The notes under the pieces were generated by a model that was not told the DNA's origin, made no database searches, and saw only the letters and a list, made by a program, of their open reading frames with translations. Shown here piece after piece: positions 41,081-53,229 of a stretch of 64,000 nt of DNA. Both the position numbers and the translations under genes were made by a program. Source of the stretch: Galerina marginata (taxonomy: Eukaryota; Basidiomycota; Agaricomycetes; Agaricales; Galerinaceae). The stretch lies in the NCBI GenBank assembly GCA_023014335.1, contig JAECYW010000007.1:1860001-1924000 (forward strand). Direction: 5' to 3'. Numbering within the stretch: the stretch's first letter is position 1; every line of letters begins with the position of its first letter.

Positions 41081-42739
41081 ACCATCACATTGCAGTGTCG
41101 ATGAAACGGCCGTGTTTCTCCTTGTTCCACTTAGGGACAAGGATGCGCGGGAGTGATTTATTTCTGACCAACAAAAACCATGCCCTTTCATGACCGACTG
41201 TGAAACTTCTAGAGCAATTTTGACTCTTGAGAAAATAATTCACAGTTGTACGATATTGACCATGAACAAGCCGTGTCATTTCACTGGGTGACTGTGGGTA
41301 ATTGTGTCAGACGAGTCATACATATGTGTGAATAGGCGTGAAAGGTGAACGCACTCGCTCCTCCTCCTATCACCGCCCCCATGAGAATGCTGTGAAGCTA
41401 ATTGAGGAAATTCCGGATGTCGACATAGAGGTCCAGAAGCTAAAATGGGAGATTGTGGCACAATCATTGGGAGGTTTATAATACTATCCTATATCCGTAG
41501 ATAAATCCGATCATCCCGACCTGGCCTTCTAAACGATTGGCTGGTGAGGAGGGTTGGCTCGGGATTATAACAGAAATCGTGTCAACTGGGTTCTCAGCTA
41601 GATTGCTTTCTTTCACCTGTTCGACCGACGCTTCAGCTACGACCCTGCGAAAAATAAAACAATATCCTCACTTACCTAGCCGGAAACGACCCCTAGCGCC
41701 CAAATATGCCACTGTAAAATTCCCTTCTTCCATGACCGTAAGACTGAAACATTGGTGGGTTGGTATATTCCAAGGCTGACATTTAGAGCAGCAAATGGAA
41801 TTTGATATTGTAAGTGTGGTTCTCAAAACCCCCCTGAAGGAGTGCCTATGATGGATGGCCAGCAATGCGTCTGCCTTGAATGGATGGATAGATGGATGAG
41901 TTTTAACGGCGCGGTCCCTTGGGGTCTCGAGTTTCGGCTGAATTTGAAAAGGGGTTTTTTTTGGAGGGAAAGCCGACCTGGATGATTCGAACCGCGAAGC
42001 TATAACAGACAAAACCCAGGTCTTGAGACTGCAGCATGCGATTTAAGGACAGCAGATGAAAATCATGGGCGTATCATCGCGCATATTGGGCGTGCCAAAA
42101 AGCGTCGCCGGCGGCTCGAAAACGATGCCCTGTATGGCGAAGGATTCGAGGGTTTTTGTCAGGAAAACCACATATTTTCCGAGAGAGAGGCCATTTCCTG
42201 GCGTGCAGTAAAAATAAAGCACTATACTGATATTCCAGATGGTGAAGGAAGTGGTTGGGAGGACATTGCATGGATTAGAAAATTATACTAATCAAAAACC
42301 ACAGTAAATAAATAAACAATTGGCGGACTTTGTCACCATCCCATTCGGGGCAGCCATCTGGACATGTCACGCCGTTCCCCCCAACGTCGACGCCCAACAC
42401 CCAAGAAAATACTGGCGGATACCATTGCCCACAACTTCCTTGCCCAAGGATTTATTCATGAATCCGGTAGCTCTGCCAGATCCCAGCTCCAGTTTGACTG
42501 TATTTTTCTCAAAAAATTCCGGTCTTTCCGGTCCTTTACCAGCTCCAACCGCGACTGCACGATCTGCACACGATAAATGGCTTTGGTTCCGCAGGACATC
42601 CCCAAGGACTGACGAAATTCTCGGGCACCTGTGATATGGATCGGATGGTCGAAGCATCCAAAGACGCAGTGAGCCCAGCAGGGTGGCACCAACCTGGTTC
42701 ATGGACCGTAGCACTGAAAACGTCCTGGAACAGGCCGCC

Positions 42740-43960
42740 GGTTGCTCTTCATTCGTAAAAGCCGTGGTGACGCTGCCACTTCATCTTCTCCATGTCGGAG
42801 CAGAATTATGATAAGGATTTTCAATTTACAGAAGTCCTCTGGGTTCCTCGAACGGATTCGGGTTGTAGGCCCTGGGTAAAACCGCTCGCGTTTTCACTAT
42901 TCCGCCTGCGTGCGGTTTAATGGCCCATCACCCGGCTTGTATCAAGCTTGTAGGCCCCGGCCTGTATCTGCGTATATTCGATCATTGACCAGACACAAAC
43001 TGTGGAAGCGTTTCCCGCATATAGGCACTGTCAATAACAAGTCAAAGCCACACACCTAGATTTTAAAAGACATTTCCGCAGGGACAAGGACAATTTCCCC
43101 TCCAGGCATCTTCAGTAGCCATCGCACAGGGCAATCCATAATTTACAAAACCCATAAACGTCGTGAGTCTTTGGGCTTTGTTCATCGTCGTCCTGAGTCC
43201 TTTCTTCCGATATTTAGTGATTCGCCTAGCAGAGGTCCGAGTCTCTCGGCAAAGTCTCTGCATTTAAATGCTTGGCAGTCTCAAGATGCTCTCTTTCCAG
43301 TAAAGGCAAGACTGCGACCCAATGCCTGCAAAATGGCGTCCCTATGCACATCATGACCATACCCATGTCAAATGGCCTTCTCGGTGGTCGCACAGTAAAC
43401 ACGGGTTCTCCACTATCTCGTTCAAGCACGTCGAAGCTCAACTATCTTTGTGCGGGCATGAGGTATTGCGCCTGCCAAAGCACCTGTCAGAGTACCTTTA
43501 GGAGGTCTCGAGGCTGGGTCGTCAAAAGGATCAATAAGGCGTGCTCGCCAAAGGTGCTCGACCCCAATGGCGCTGAAAGTGTACTCATGCAAAGGCCATG
43601 ATCATGCCCTCGTCGACCCTCGTCCGTAATCGATCTCTTTTTGCTGTATCTCGGAAGTTGTCTTTGGTCCCAATGCCCCCTCCTTCTCAGAAACGCTAAA
43701 CCAGCTGTCGAAGCACGTGCACACAACATTTGTGGCCGAAGTCTTCTCCATCGGACCGTTGACGCAGTGAACAAATGACAAGTACCGCAATTTTCCCCAG
43801 CTTGTCGATTCCTCAGCGTGTCGAGACCGGTATAGAGGCCAGGAGGTGCGGAATATGCCTTGGGTGACCGTCAAGCCAAGCCGCGTGTCTCCTTTGCCAT
43901 CCGGGATGAGTAAATGTTGGCATATAGAGAACAAAATTTAGCGCAAAGTGGTCTGCAACA
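42740..43960 (-). pseudogene. decayed gene X, copy C1
   Basis: Longest remnant of gene X. Minus-strand frames read GKGDTRLGLTVTQGIFRTSW, YLSFVHCVNGPMEKTSATNV, SWPLHEYTFSAIGVEHLWRA and RLIDPFDDPASRPPKGTLTG, interrupted by stops. I do not recognise the family. The reading order suggests one protein facing away from gene Y. Confidence 0.5.
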
Positions 43961-44429
43961 GAACTATCGAGTTCATCATCGCTGAGGATTTGTGCCAGGC
44001 GTAGTGGCTCTTTGGAGCTGCAGGTTATGCAGATGAATGCCTGTTCGTGGGGTGCAGATGTCGCCAGGAGGTCGAGAGCGTCATTTCAACCATCAACAAG
44101 TGTTCAAGCCGTCGTTGCCTCCGTTGGGAGTACTTCTACGCAGGACGGCGCGCGTCTGTCGTTCGACTTTTCCCCCGAGGCCTCAGTGTGTTCCAGGAGG
44201 TGCAGAATGTGCTGTGGGTGACCGTCAAGCCAAGCCATGTCTCCTTTTCCATCCGCAATGAGTAAATGTCGGCTTTTTGGGCAATTAACGCATATGGTCC
44301 ACCACAGAACTATCGAGTTCGTCGTCGCCAAGGATCGGTGTCAGATGTAATAGCTCTCCTGAGCTAGCTAGTGATGCAGAAGCTATTAAGTGGGGTCAAG
44401 TGTCGCCAGGAGGTCACTTCGCTCGTTTT

Positions 44430-45700
44430 AAAGCAGGATTGACGCCGCCACTTCATCTCCTCCATGTCAGAGCGGAAATATTATGAGGAATTTCAATTAT
44501 AAGAAGTCCTGTGGGTTCCTCGGATTCTGGTTGTTTGCCCTTGGTAAAATCGCCCGCATCTCGCGCCGTTCGGTATCCCGATTTTTTGCGGATTACTGGC
44601 CCATCACCCGGCTTGTATCAAACTCGTAGACGCCGTTCTGTGTCTGCGCATCCTCTATCATCAATCCGGATGCACCTGTAGAAACGTTTTCCGCGTGTGC
44701 ACTCTGTCAAAAACGACTCGAGCCACATACCTAGACCTTGGAAGACATCCCCGCAAGGACAAGGACAATTTCCTCACCATTGATCTTCAATGACCATCGC
44801 AGATGGCACTCCATAATTTGCAGAGCCCATAAACGACCGTGAGTCTTTAGTCTTTGTTCGTCATCGTCGTCCTGAATCTTTTCTGATATCTAGTGATCCG
44901 CTTGGTAGGCTCCGCTGTCAAAATCCCCGACCGTCTCAAGATGCTCTCCTTCAAATAAAGGCGAAACAACGACCCAATGACCTCGAAAAGGCGTCTCTCA
45001 TGACCATACCCCCGCCAAATAGCCTTCTCGGTGGTCGCCCAGTGAACACGGGTTCTCCACTATCCCGCTCAAGCTCGTCGAACCTTAACTATTTTGTGCG
45101 GCAATGAGTTATTGCTACAAAGTGCATCTGCCAAAGTACCTGCCAGACTGCCTTTAGGAGCTCTCGAGGATGGGTCATCAAAAGGATCAATACGGCGTGG
45201 CCGCCAGAGGCGCTCGTCCCAAATGGCTCAGAAAGCGTACTGGTGTAAATGTCGTGATCCTGCCCTCGTGGACCTTCGTCCATAGTCGATTTCTTTGTCG
45301 CATCTCTGAAATTTTCTTCGGCCACCAATGCCCCTGCTTCCCCAAAGCGATTAAGATCAAGCACCGGTTGTCGAAGCACCTGCGGATAAACTTTGTGGCT
45401 GATGGTGTCAATTGGAATCGTTACGCAGTGAACAAATGACAAATTCAACTTGAGATCGGTATAGTGGCCTTAACGGGTTCCAGAATATATCTTGGTTGAC
45501 CGTCAAACCAAGCCCTGTGTTTCCTTTGCCGTTTGCAATGAGTAATTGTTGCAATATAGGGAATGTGATTTAGCCCAATCGGTCTACAATGGAGCTATCG
45601 AGTTCGTCGCCGTTGAGGATTGGTGCTGGATGTAGTGGCTCTCTGGAGCTGCTAGTTATGCAGAAGAAAGCCTATTCAGTGGGGTCCAGTGTCGCCAGGA
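44430..45700 (-). pseudogene. decayed gene X, copy C2
   Basis: Minus strand 45089-45448 keeps a 119-codon frame (MNLSFVHCVTIPIDTISHKV at its start; LSEPFGTSASGGHAVLILL) parallel to copy C1. Upstream is broken. A tandem copy of C1, about 1.7 kb away. Confidence 0.5.
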
Positions 45701-46097
45701 AGTCGAGAGCGCCATTCACCTCATCAATAGGTGTACAAAGCATCACCGCCTCCGCCGTGGTTACGTCTACACTGGACGAGGCGCGTCTGTCGTTTAATTT
45801 TGCCCCCAAGAGCCGCAGACTAGGCGTGAAGATGGAACAGGGATGTATCTATAAAAAAACTCATCAGCTTCGGAGTCTGGATGGGGTCACTCACTGCTCT
45901 TATTTTGTCCCACAAAGTTTCCATCCCGCCATCCATAACAGATGATAGATTTCAAGGCTTGTCTTGTATGCAAGTAGCAGGGCGGTTGAGGAAGAATGGT
46001 CGAGAGTGTCGAGGCCGACAATTTCTATATACTGGGTCTGACCTCCCATTTCAGGACAATGCTCGGGAGGCAGTGCCCGAGTACAGGTTCTGGATCG

Positions 46098-46106
46098 TAT
46101 AAAAAC
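46098..46106 (+). promoter_or_regulatory. TATA box of gene Y copy C
   Basis: tataaaaac followed by a T-rich then CT-rich stretch, as before copies A and B. Confidence 0.55.
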
Positions 46107-46298
46107 TGAAAGTCCCTCTTTTTTTTTTCGACACTCATCCTTTTCTCTCTGGCGCGTTTTTCACCTCCTTTCCATCCTTTGGGACTACCTACACGTTACC
46201 CAACTTCTTTTATTAGCCGCAACCCTGTCTCTCCTGGCATTCCTCGTCGTGCTGCTTTTCATTCTCATAATCATCAAATACATATACCGAGACCTCAT

Positions 46299-46823
46299 AT
46301 GCACATGCCGGCCTCCAGCTTTCATCAGCCTACCGCTCTGATTCCAGTATCTCAGCCTGGAATGACTTTAGCAAGCTGCACAATCCCGTGTAGTGCTTTT
46401 TTCGATGATGCCCTGCTCAGGCATGCGCGGCCTTTGGTTATCAAGGTATGTTTATTACTCCAGACTGCGGTTGACAACATTTTCACGCGTCGTGTATTCC
46501 AGAGAACCGAAAGCACCCGCTATGAGGCACCATTTGCCTACACACACGCTTCGTCCACCGTCAGTTCCCTCAAAGTCGACGCAGACAGATTGTGTTGACT
46601 CATTTCCATTCCAGGCTCCTTCCGTTATCAAGACCCTTTTGTCGTTTGGGACTGAAGTGCTCAATGGAGTAGGGCAGTTAATTTCGGTAAGCACATTGGA
46701 CCCTCTTTTTCTTATGTTATCTAACGAACTTTATTTCAGCACAATGCCGCAATCGTTCGGTCGAAGCTACAAATGGCGAAAGCCAGAATTTCTACAACTT
46801 GCTTCCCGTGTTGCGCGATGTAG
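46299..46823 (+). CDS. small four-exon gene Y, copy C (144 aa)
   Basis: Exons 46299-46445, 46503-46559, 46615-46686, 46740-46823; all introns between codons. The ATG of copies A and B is lost here, but an in-frame ATG further upstream (46299, MHMPASSFHQPTALIPV) extends the N-terminus. Exon 2 is RTESTRYEAPFAYTHASST, exon 3 APSVIKTLLSFGTEVLNGV, and exon 4 HNAAIVRSKLQMAKARIS, ending CFPCCAM. Exon 2-4 lengths equal those of copy B exactly. Downstream about 200 bp of T-rich sequence, then the tRNA gene. Confidence 0.6.
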
Positions 46824-47045
46824 CCCATGGAAACACCGTCGAAGCTTTCTTTCTGTCCATTCCCATCCTCTCGTCCTTCTTGAACTATCGGAGCCCTTGA
46901 AGCTCTTGTCAAAAATCTGTACCTATGATTTTTTTGACCTCGACAATACCATTAATCGTAAAGTACTATTGACGGAGCATTATTTTTGTATATATCTCGC
47001 ATACCATTGTACCATATTCACATTCGTCTTAATTGTCCATAGCCA

Positions 47046-47341
47046 ATACTGAAGACGACAAAAATTGATATCAATTCAGAAATTGTTTCTGCTCTCGACT
47101 GCAAGTCTTTTTGAAATCAATCATTGTTGGTGGTCAAGTCTCGAAGTAAATATAATGTGCCTTCTTCTGATGCTTCTCCATGTGCTTGTGTTCAACCTCA
47201 CCTCTTGACGTTTAAGGTTGGAGAGCAATGTCAAGTCCTGAATAGAGATATTTCCGGCTTTCCGAGTTCCTGATCAAGTCATCTACATCAAAACAAGAGT
47301 TCCGAGGTACATTTGACCCGTGAATAAAATAAATAAAAAGC
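47046..47341. other. spacer between unit C and the tRNA gene
   Basis: Nothing recognised. Confidence 0.4.
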
Positions 47342-47449
47342 TGCCCCCTGCAAGGTTCGAACTTGCGACCTCAGGATTACGTAATCACGTGATTACTCGA
47401 ACCTTGAAAGGTATGAGACCTGCGCTCTAACCAACTGAGCCAAGGAGGC
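47342..47449 (-). tRNA. tRNA-Met (CAT, elongator) with a 34-nt intron
   Basis: Acceptor stem GCCTCCT pairs with AGGGGGC, discriminator A. The D arm is GCTCAGTTGGTTAGAGC, anticodon loop CTCATAA, T arm with GTTCGAACC. The intron (47378-47411) sits after position 37, the canonical site, and contains the perfect palindrome gtaatcacgtgattac. The mature tRNA is 74 nt. The T31/T39 mismatch in the anticodon stem also occurs in yeast elongator tRNA-Met. Confidence 0.93.
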
Positions 47450-47882
47450 GATATTTGGAAAGGATTTTGTGTGATCATCAAGGGTGGGAAATTTCACTTG
47501 AGGCCTCAAAGTTCCCTGCGTGATCTCCTGATCAGTGTCAATGTCATCGTCCGACTCCTATCCATTGAATTTCGAACGGAAAGTGTGCACATATTCACGA
47601 CGTGGCATGCAGCTACTTATTCTATTGGGGTCTAGGACCGAGGCGTTGTGTATCTTCTTGTTTCTGTCCGAGTTGCCTTCAAGTCCGTTCACAGTTTTCG
47701 CTCAGGTCTGGAGCTTATAGCTTATAGGACCCCACGATATTGGTATTGGCGTAAGAACTTCGACGGCCATAATGTCTGAACCCTCGGTAGCTTCAAGTTC
47801 CCCTAGTTTCCCAGACATGGCTTTCATGACGATATGGAGCCTCAATTCCCGACTCATCACTGGGCCGGGAGTGCAGCCTCGC
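47450..47882. other. intergenic, no gene seen
   Basis: Short frames only. Confidence 0.4.
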
Positions 47883-47890
47883 CTTTTGCA

Positions 47891-48385
47891 CAAGGGGGCA
47901 CCGGGATTCAAATCCGTGACCCGGGGGTAGGGGGGGGGGTGGGCTGCCGGAGGCTTAAAAATTTTTTATTTTGGGGGGTAAAGTTTGAAATTTTACGCAC
48001 AAGCACTAGCTTTCGAAGCAATACATCAGTTTTATAACTTGAAAGCTTCATTTTCGACGGTTGATACATATATACACCACTTGGGGAGAGATTTTGATTG
48101 AATTTTGACGACTGAGGAGCACGGTGAGACTTCAAAAAAATATAGGATGTACAGGCGCCATACATTTAATGTATACTGTACAGTGAAAACCTGTTGCTTC
48201 TGCCTATTCACGGTGCTGCAGCTCGGGCAAATCGTGTCCGTCATGTCAGAGACCACAAAGGTGAGTAAAACATACCGCTTTTGGACGAAAAACATACCCG
48301 ATATGGGTTGCGGGAGGGGGGGGTAGGCGAGAGCTTAAAGAGAAAAATCGACCCTGGGTAGTTTTCGAATCCCGGTGCCCCCTTG
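47891..48385. mobile_element. 495-bp hAT-like MITE with 8-bp target duplication
   Basis: Ends are perfect 19-bp inverted repeats, CAAGGGGGCACCGGGATTC. The 8-mer cttttgca stands directly on both sides (47883-47890 and 48386-48393). An 8-bp duplication plus CAAGG-type ends is the hAT signature. No coding capacity, so non-autonomous. Both subterminal parts carry long G runs (47924-47943 and 48309-48327). Confidence 0.9.
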
Positions 48386-48393
48386 CTTTTGCA

Positions 48394-48739
48394 ACACCGC
48401 CTTTTATAATACTACTCCCATGCGGCCGCGATTGATTTCTGAATGAATTTTGCACCTCTCAAGTGGCAGCCTGACAGCGAGATGTACAGGTGCTACTCCT
48501 TAGGACCCCTTGAGAACCCGCTCTTGACGCTGGATGCGCTTAGCAGCATGGAGCCGTCTACCTGTTACATTTTTCAAAAATTGGGGTCAGGATACTATCA
48601 ATTACCCTTCAATTAATTCGGACTTGTTGATTACCTCCTATGATAACCCTGTTCTTCGGTATGGCGTTTACGGATTATGGAAGTAAGAACATGCCCAGGA
48701 TCGGTGTCTCTTTGACAGCACTGAATACTTCATTTTGGC
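48394..48739. other. spacer between MITE and right arm
   Basis: Nothing recognised. Confidence 0.35.
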
Positions 48740-48903
48740 AAATGTGAATTCTTTACGAGAAGAGGTGCAAGTTGGATTCGTTACATAAGAAAAATAACTG
48801 CAGAGACTCGGATACAAATTTGTTCATCTCAAATTCCATAAAATACAGCCCGAAAAGCCGGCAATCCAGCATGTATTGAAGATTTAGAAAGCGCAGCTGC
48901 GAT

Positions 48904-51439
48904 CTATGCGGTGCCAATCTGGAGGTAAATATCAATCAATAGCTGTATTCCATTAGATCTGAAGGTGTCAGATGTAATTGTGATATTTGGGGTGGAATCA
49001 AGAAAGGTCAAAATCGGTGGATTGGAAGGGTTGGAGTTCCAATGCGGCCAAGTAATTTTGGACATGAGACTGTTAGGGTTGTTGGGAAGGTTGGGGTTAC
49101 CGGTGTTTACGAAATTTACTACGGAGAAAATATCAGCATTGTAAGGAAACAACGACAAAGGCTCCATACCTATGGCATCCGTGCCGAGAAAGTCTGGATT
49201 AGTTCCCATTCCAAACCATTCATTAAGGTCCGAACCATGTTCTGCACCGACTATCGCAGTGGATTTTCCCCGCTTGGATACTAAAATTTGCGAAACATTC
49301 AACGCTCAACATCGCTGAAGAGGCAAGATGCTTAAAAAGACTCACGGTAAACAAACGCTGCTTGTGTTTTTGAGGCAGTCTTTAAAAAATAACGGCGAGG
49401 TGCATGGAATTCAAGGTCCCCCTGGATTGCAGCCAGGCGCTTGTACTCTGGGCTATATATGGTTTCGTCAAAAACGCAGTCCAGGGAATGGGAGAACCTA
49501 CCTCAAGGCATTTAAAGTCCCAGTATCAAAAGGAGAACCCTGATGAGGAGCCTTATGTTAGAATTATTTGTACAACAAATGGCAGGCATTATACCTGAGT
49601 GATGTCGTCGGGGTATGCCACCCCGATCGCAGCCAACTGACTGCTCGACGCTATTCCTTCGAAGTAACTGAACGATAGCTTAGGGATAGACAACAAGCGG
49701 ACCCCAAATAAAACGCACTTTGATTGCATGTAAGGCAGGAACTGGGCATTGCTGAATCCATGTCATGAGTGGGGCATCGGATATGAGTATTTGCAGAACA
49801 ACACGAACGTGATGTTTCTATTAATAAGAGAGAAGAGCCTAAACAGTAAGGTAAGAACGATGGACATACTACTAGTACCACGAGCCAATGCACTTACGTT
49901 CCTTCATCGTCGCAGTCACCTGCGATGATCGGCACCTAAATTCAACTGACGTTTAGTCAAAAGTCAGCCCACAGGAAATGCCTACATTTACCTTGGCATA
50001 TGAACCGTGTTGAATGGAAACTTGAGGATTACGTACGATAAATCGACCATCTACAGTGGGAGGCCAGGCTAACTGCAAGCTAGAGAATGAGAAAATTCCA
50101 GGGGATTGGTTCATGGCGTTGGAGAGGGTGTTAAAGGGTACTGCTCGTAGACAAGCAATGGGATCAGCAGAGCCAGTACACCCAGTATTAGACACCAGCT
50201 GATCGAAGAATGGCTGCTGGTGGGTAATATCGTGCAGTGCCATAGGGAACCCAGATTGCTAGATATCATTGAATATGAGATGTTTTACTGGCGCAGCGAT
50301 TGACGAGGCCATACCATGAAAGCGCCTTTGAAAAGACCCGCTGGGTCACCATCGTTCGCTACCATTTGCAAGCCAACAGAAATGGCACCAGCGCTTCCGC
50401 CCCAGCTGGAAAAATAGGGCTCAGATTTTGGACCGAAGGAATTGGTAGAAAATGAAATGAAGTAGTATACATACATGGTAACTTTCGTTGGGTCTCCTCC
50501 AAATGCGGCGATATGATCCTGGACCCACTGGAGTGCAAAACGCTCTTCAAAGCAGATCAGCCCTAGCTAATAAACAGAACCATTCGTCTTACGATCACGG
50601 AGTCCGGCATTCCCAATGCCTGCAGCTTTTACTTCCTTCCCGCCTAGGAATCCAAGAGCTATTGCAATGTATATCAGGCAATGCACAATACTTCCATTCG
50701 AGGAAGAGCAAGCTCACCACTAACTCGATAGTTTGCTGATACCCAAATAATGGGTTCATTGAGGGCAATAGAGCGAGCGACCACTGGGTCTCCCGGATTT
50801 TGTGAAGTGTCTCCAGATTGAAAACCCCCTGAACGACCCGAAGACATGGTGATACGGTGTATTTTCAATGGGCAGGGGACATCGTACCTCCGAAAATCCA
50901 CTGTGTGGAAAGTAATTTTATCAACGGTCAATGTAATAAAATCGGAAAAACTTACGAAAAGGACTGGAACTCTCTGTCGAGCATGTAGGTTGGCGGGTTT
51001 TATCACGTTGACGAACAAACCTAAAACGGGGCAATGATCAGAAAGAACACGAAAAAATAACCATACGACTTACAATCTTCGGATACATTTAGACCAGTCC
51101 CAGGAAGGCCTTCGCCAAGTGATTGCTGGAAACAAGCTGCACCGTAAGTTGTTGCCGGTCGTACACCGCTAAAGGCCACAGGTGGATGTGGCGGTGCGAA
51201 ACGAAGATTTCCAACCCTAATTTACGCACATTAGTCGAGAAAAATAATTGAGAAATGTTCACAAACGGAGGCGCGGCGAAGGGCATTCCAAGGAATTCAA
51301 CAAGATTCCCAGTGGGTTGACCTTGGAAGGAACCGTAGCTCAGCCTAACAGTGGGAGCAGGAGTTGTTGTCTGAGCGTTTACTGCTGTGAAAAGCAGAAT
51401 TGCTAGAGACCAGATTATAGGGAAAGAGGGAGGCATCAT
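48904..51439 (-). CDS. secreted type-B carboxylesterase/lipase, right copy
   Basis: Same gene as the left copy, opposite strand. Signal peptide [32 protein letters not shown] oxyanion loop; the same GGSAG elbow; [16 protein letters not shown] around the catalytic His. Intron donors are canonical, including gtaagt where the left copy has gcaagt. It is one codon shorter in the [15 protein letters not shown] region. C-terminus DIYLQIGTA, stop at 48904-48906. No frame break was found, so both copies may be active. Confidence 0.82.
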
Positions 51440-51493
51440 CCTTTTCTTCTTCTCGAGTGGCTTTGGCCCGCAGTTAGACCTCGCATTGGGCTT

Positions 51494-51503
51494 CCTTTAA
51501 ATA
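51494..51503 (-). promoter_or_regulatory. TATA-like box of the right carboxylesterase
   Basis: tatttaaagg on the minus strand, 55 bp before the ATG, as in the left copy. Confidence 0.5.
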
Positions 51504-52685
51504 AGAAGCAGTGACAGGCAGGGCCATAATCAGCGGGAATTTGATTGAGTTCAGTGAGCCTCATTCTTCGCCAATCGATCCAATGGGCATAATCTATATA
51601 CATGGCAAGGCATTGACGTTGACAAGTGCTGGATCCGCAGTTGCGTCAACAACAAAGCTTTCCGGGTGGCTCTGGGAAAGGTCACTAGAAAATTAAACCA
51701 ACCACAACGTCGTAAATTTGCGAAATAGAACTGTAGAAACGGTACCAAGTTGAATTTGCTGAATCTTGGATGCCTGACGCCTTGAACACGGCTGATGATG
51801 GTGGAGTTGAATAAAGAAAGCTCGGTAGCAACTCGGTAGGTATGCCAGACCGCCTGACCATCGGTGTAGGACGAGTTAATTATGTCGTATCGGAGAGCCC
51901 TCGAAGTTGGCATGACGGTACCATTCTCGTCCCCCTCCCTTTCCGAACCACATTCCCATCATTTCGTTAGATAACCAGTGACCACCTCTTTCCGCTTTGG
52001 CATCACTCGAATTTCGCTGAATTAGTCTGCATCGTTCCCACTCACCGAGCCATCTGCATCACCTTGATCTGTCCGAAGATAGCACCGAAATTACGCGGAC
52101 GACCAGGATTGGCATTGTAATACACATCCTGTGATTGTTCGACAGACGCTCAGCCACGAAAGTCATTAGAAAGCACATCCAAAACTCACTCAAAGCGTAT
52201 AAAACATTGCCGGAATGCCACGTATGTAAGGAAATGGGCTTCCAAGTTCCGCATTGGAACGCCTGCCAACAGCCCAGAGATCTTATAGTGCTAGGGGACG
52301 AGATTAGCTGTTTGCTGTCCTTTGTTGGCTATTTGTCAACTCTTTGAAGGCGAGCACAGGAGTGATGATCAGAGGCTCTCCAGAATATAGCGTACGTAGG
52401 ATCGATCTGTAAGGTGCAATGAGCTTTCAGTAGTCTAAATCAATACTCTTGAGTCGTTTACATGAGCCATGGACGTCATGGATAAGCTAGTAAAGTCGCT
52501 TTGAAGACCCATTAGAAGGTTATGGTTTCGACACGTGAGCAGGTAATCTGCGCCACCTGGTCCAATCTCTTGATATGACTCTCCGCAGAAAATATCGTAT
52601 GACCGTAGAGGGGCGAGACTTATCGTTGCATTGTCTAGTTTCAAAAGATTGTCACATGGTCAATTGGGTGCACGAAATGTGGAAG

Positions 52686-53229
52686 AGAGAACTGGGAGAG
52701 TCATCCAAATTGGAGTTTTCCTGCAAGGGAAATCCCAGTTGTCCCAATTATGATCCTTCACGACAAGTATTTCCAACTGAGGAGGATGACGGTACTCTTC
52801 CACATAAGATCGATTATAAATATGTCGCCCCTCGTAGTTCTGGGGCTAATGCGGGTTTGATGGGTTGTTGGACATCGGCAGGTTCAGCGAATATGTCCCG
52901 ACCAGTGAGAGGTCTGTAACACACCGATGGGATTGGTAGTGGTGTACAAGGGAGATGATCCCCTTCCCGCGTCGATATGGAAAACAGACCATGAACGACA
53001 TATATCCCGTGCCGACACGAGCCAAACATGGGAGCACCTTTTGGACCGACGAAAATAGTTCAATGAGCGGCCAAGACCCTGGTCCCTGGTCATCCCGCCG
53101 AAAACATGGTAATCGTGGTTTTGGTTGATTCGTTGTTGATTCGAGTATGAACGTTTTATCTCTGCATTGTAGAAATACAGCACTGAAAATCCATCGTGTT
53201 GTTCCTGATCTATCTTTTGCTCAAAGTTG
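52686..53229. other. about 545-bp segment present only in the right arm
   Basis: The left arm runs straight through ATGTGGAAGATGCCCATTC (as reverse complement, near 35750-35775). The right arm has about 545 bp between the GTGGAAG and GCCCATTC parts. I see no terminal repeats or target duplication, so it may be a deletion in the left arm rather than an insertion. Confidence 0.6.

Larger units (their letters stand above)
39885..47045. repeat. repeat unit C
   Basis: Collinear with unit B but longer: a HeLo-gene fragment (40.69-41.08), the 60-bp block (41398-41465), the 42.15-42.6 block, at least two tandem copies of decayed gene X, then gene Y copy C. Spaced repeats at 42.76/44.44 kb and 43.9/44.25/45.55 kb show extra internal duplication. 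Confidence 0.68.

Noticed and set aside
52686..53229. transposon inserted in the right arm
   Set aside because: No terminal inverted repeats and no target duplication at its borders; a deletion in the left arm explains it equally well.
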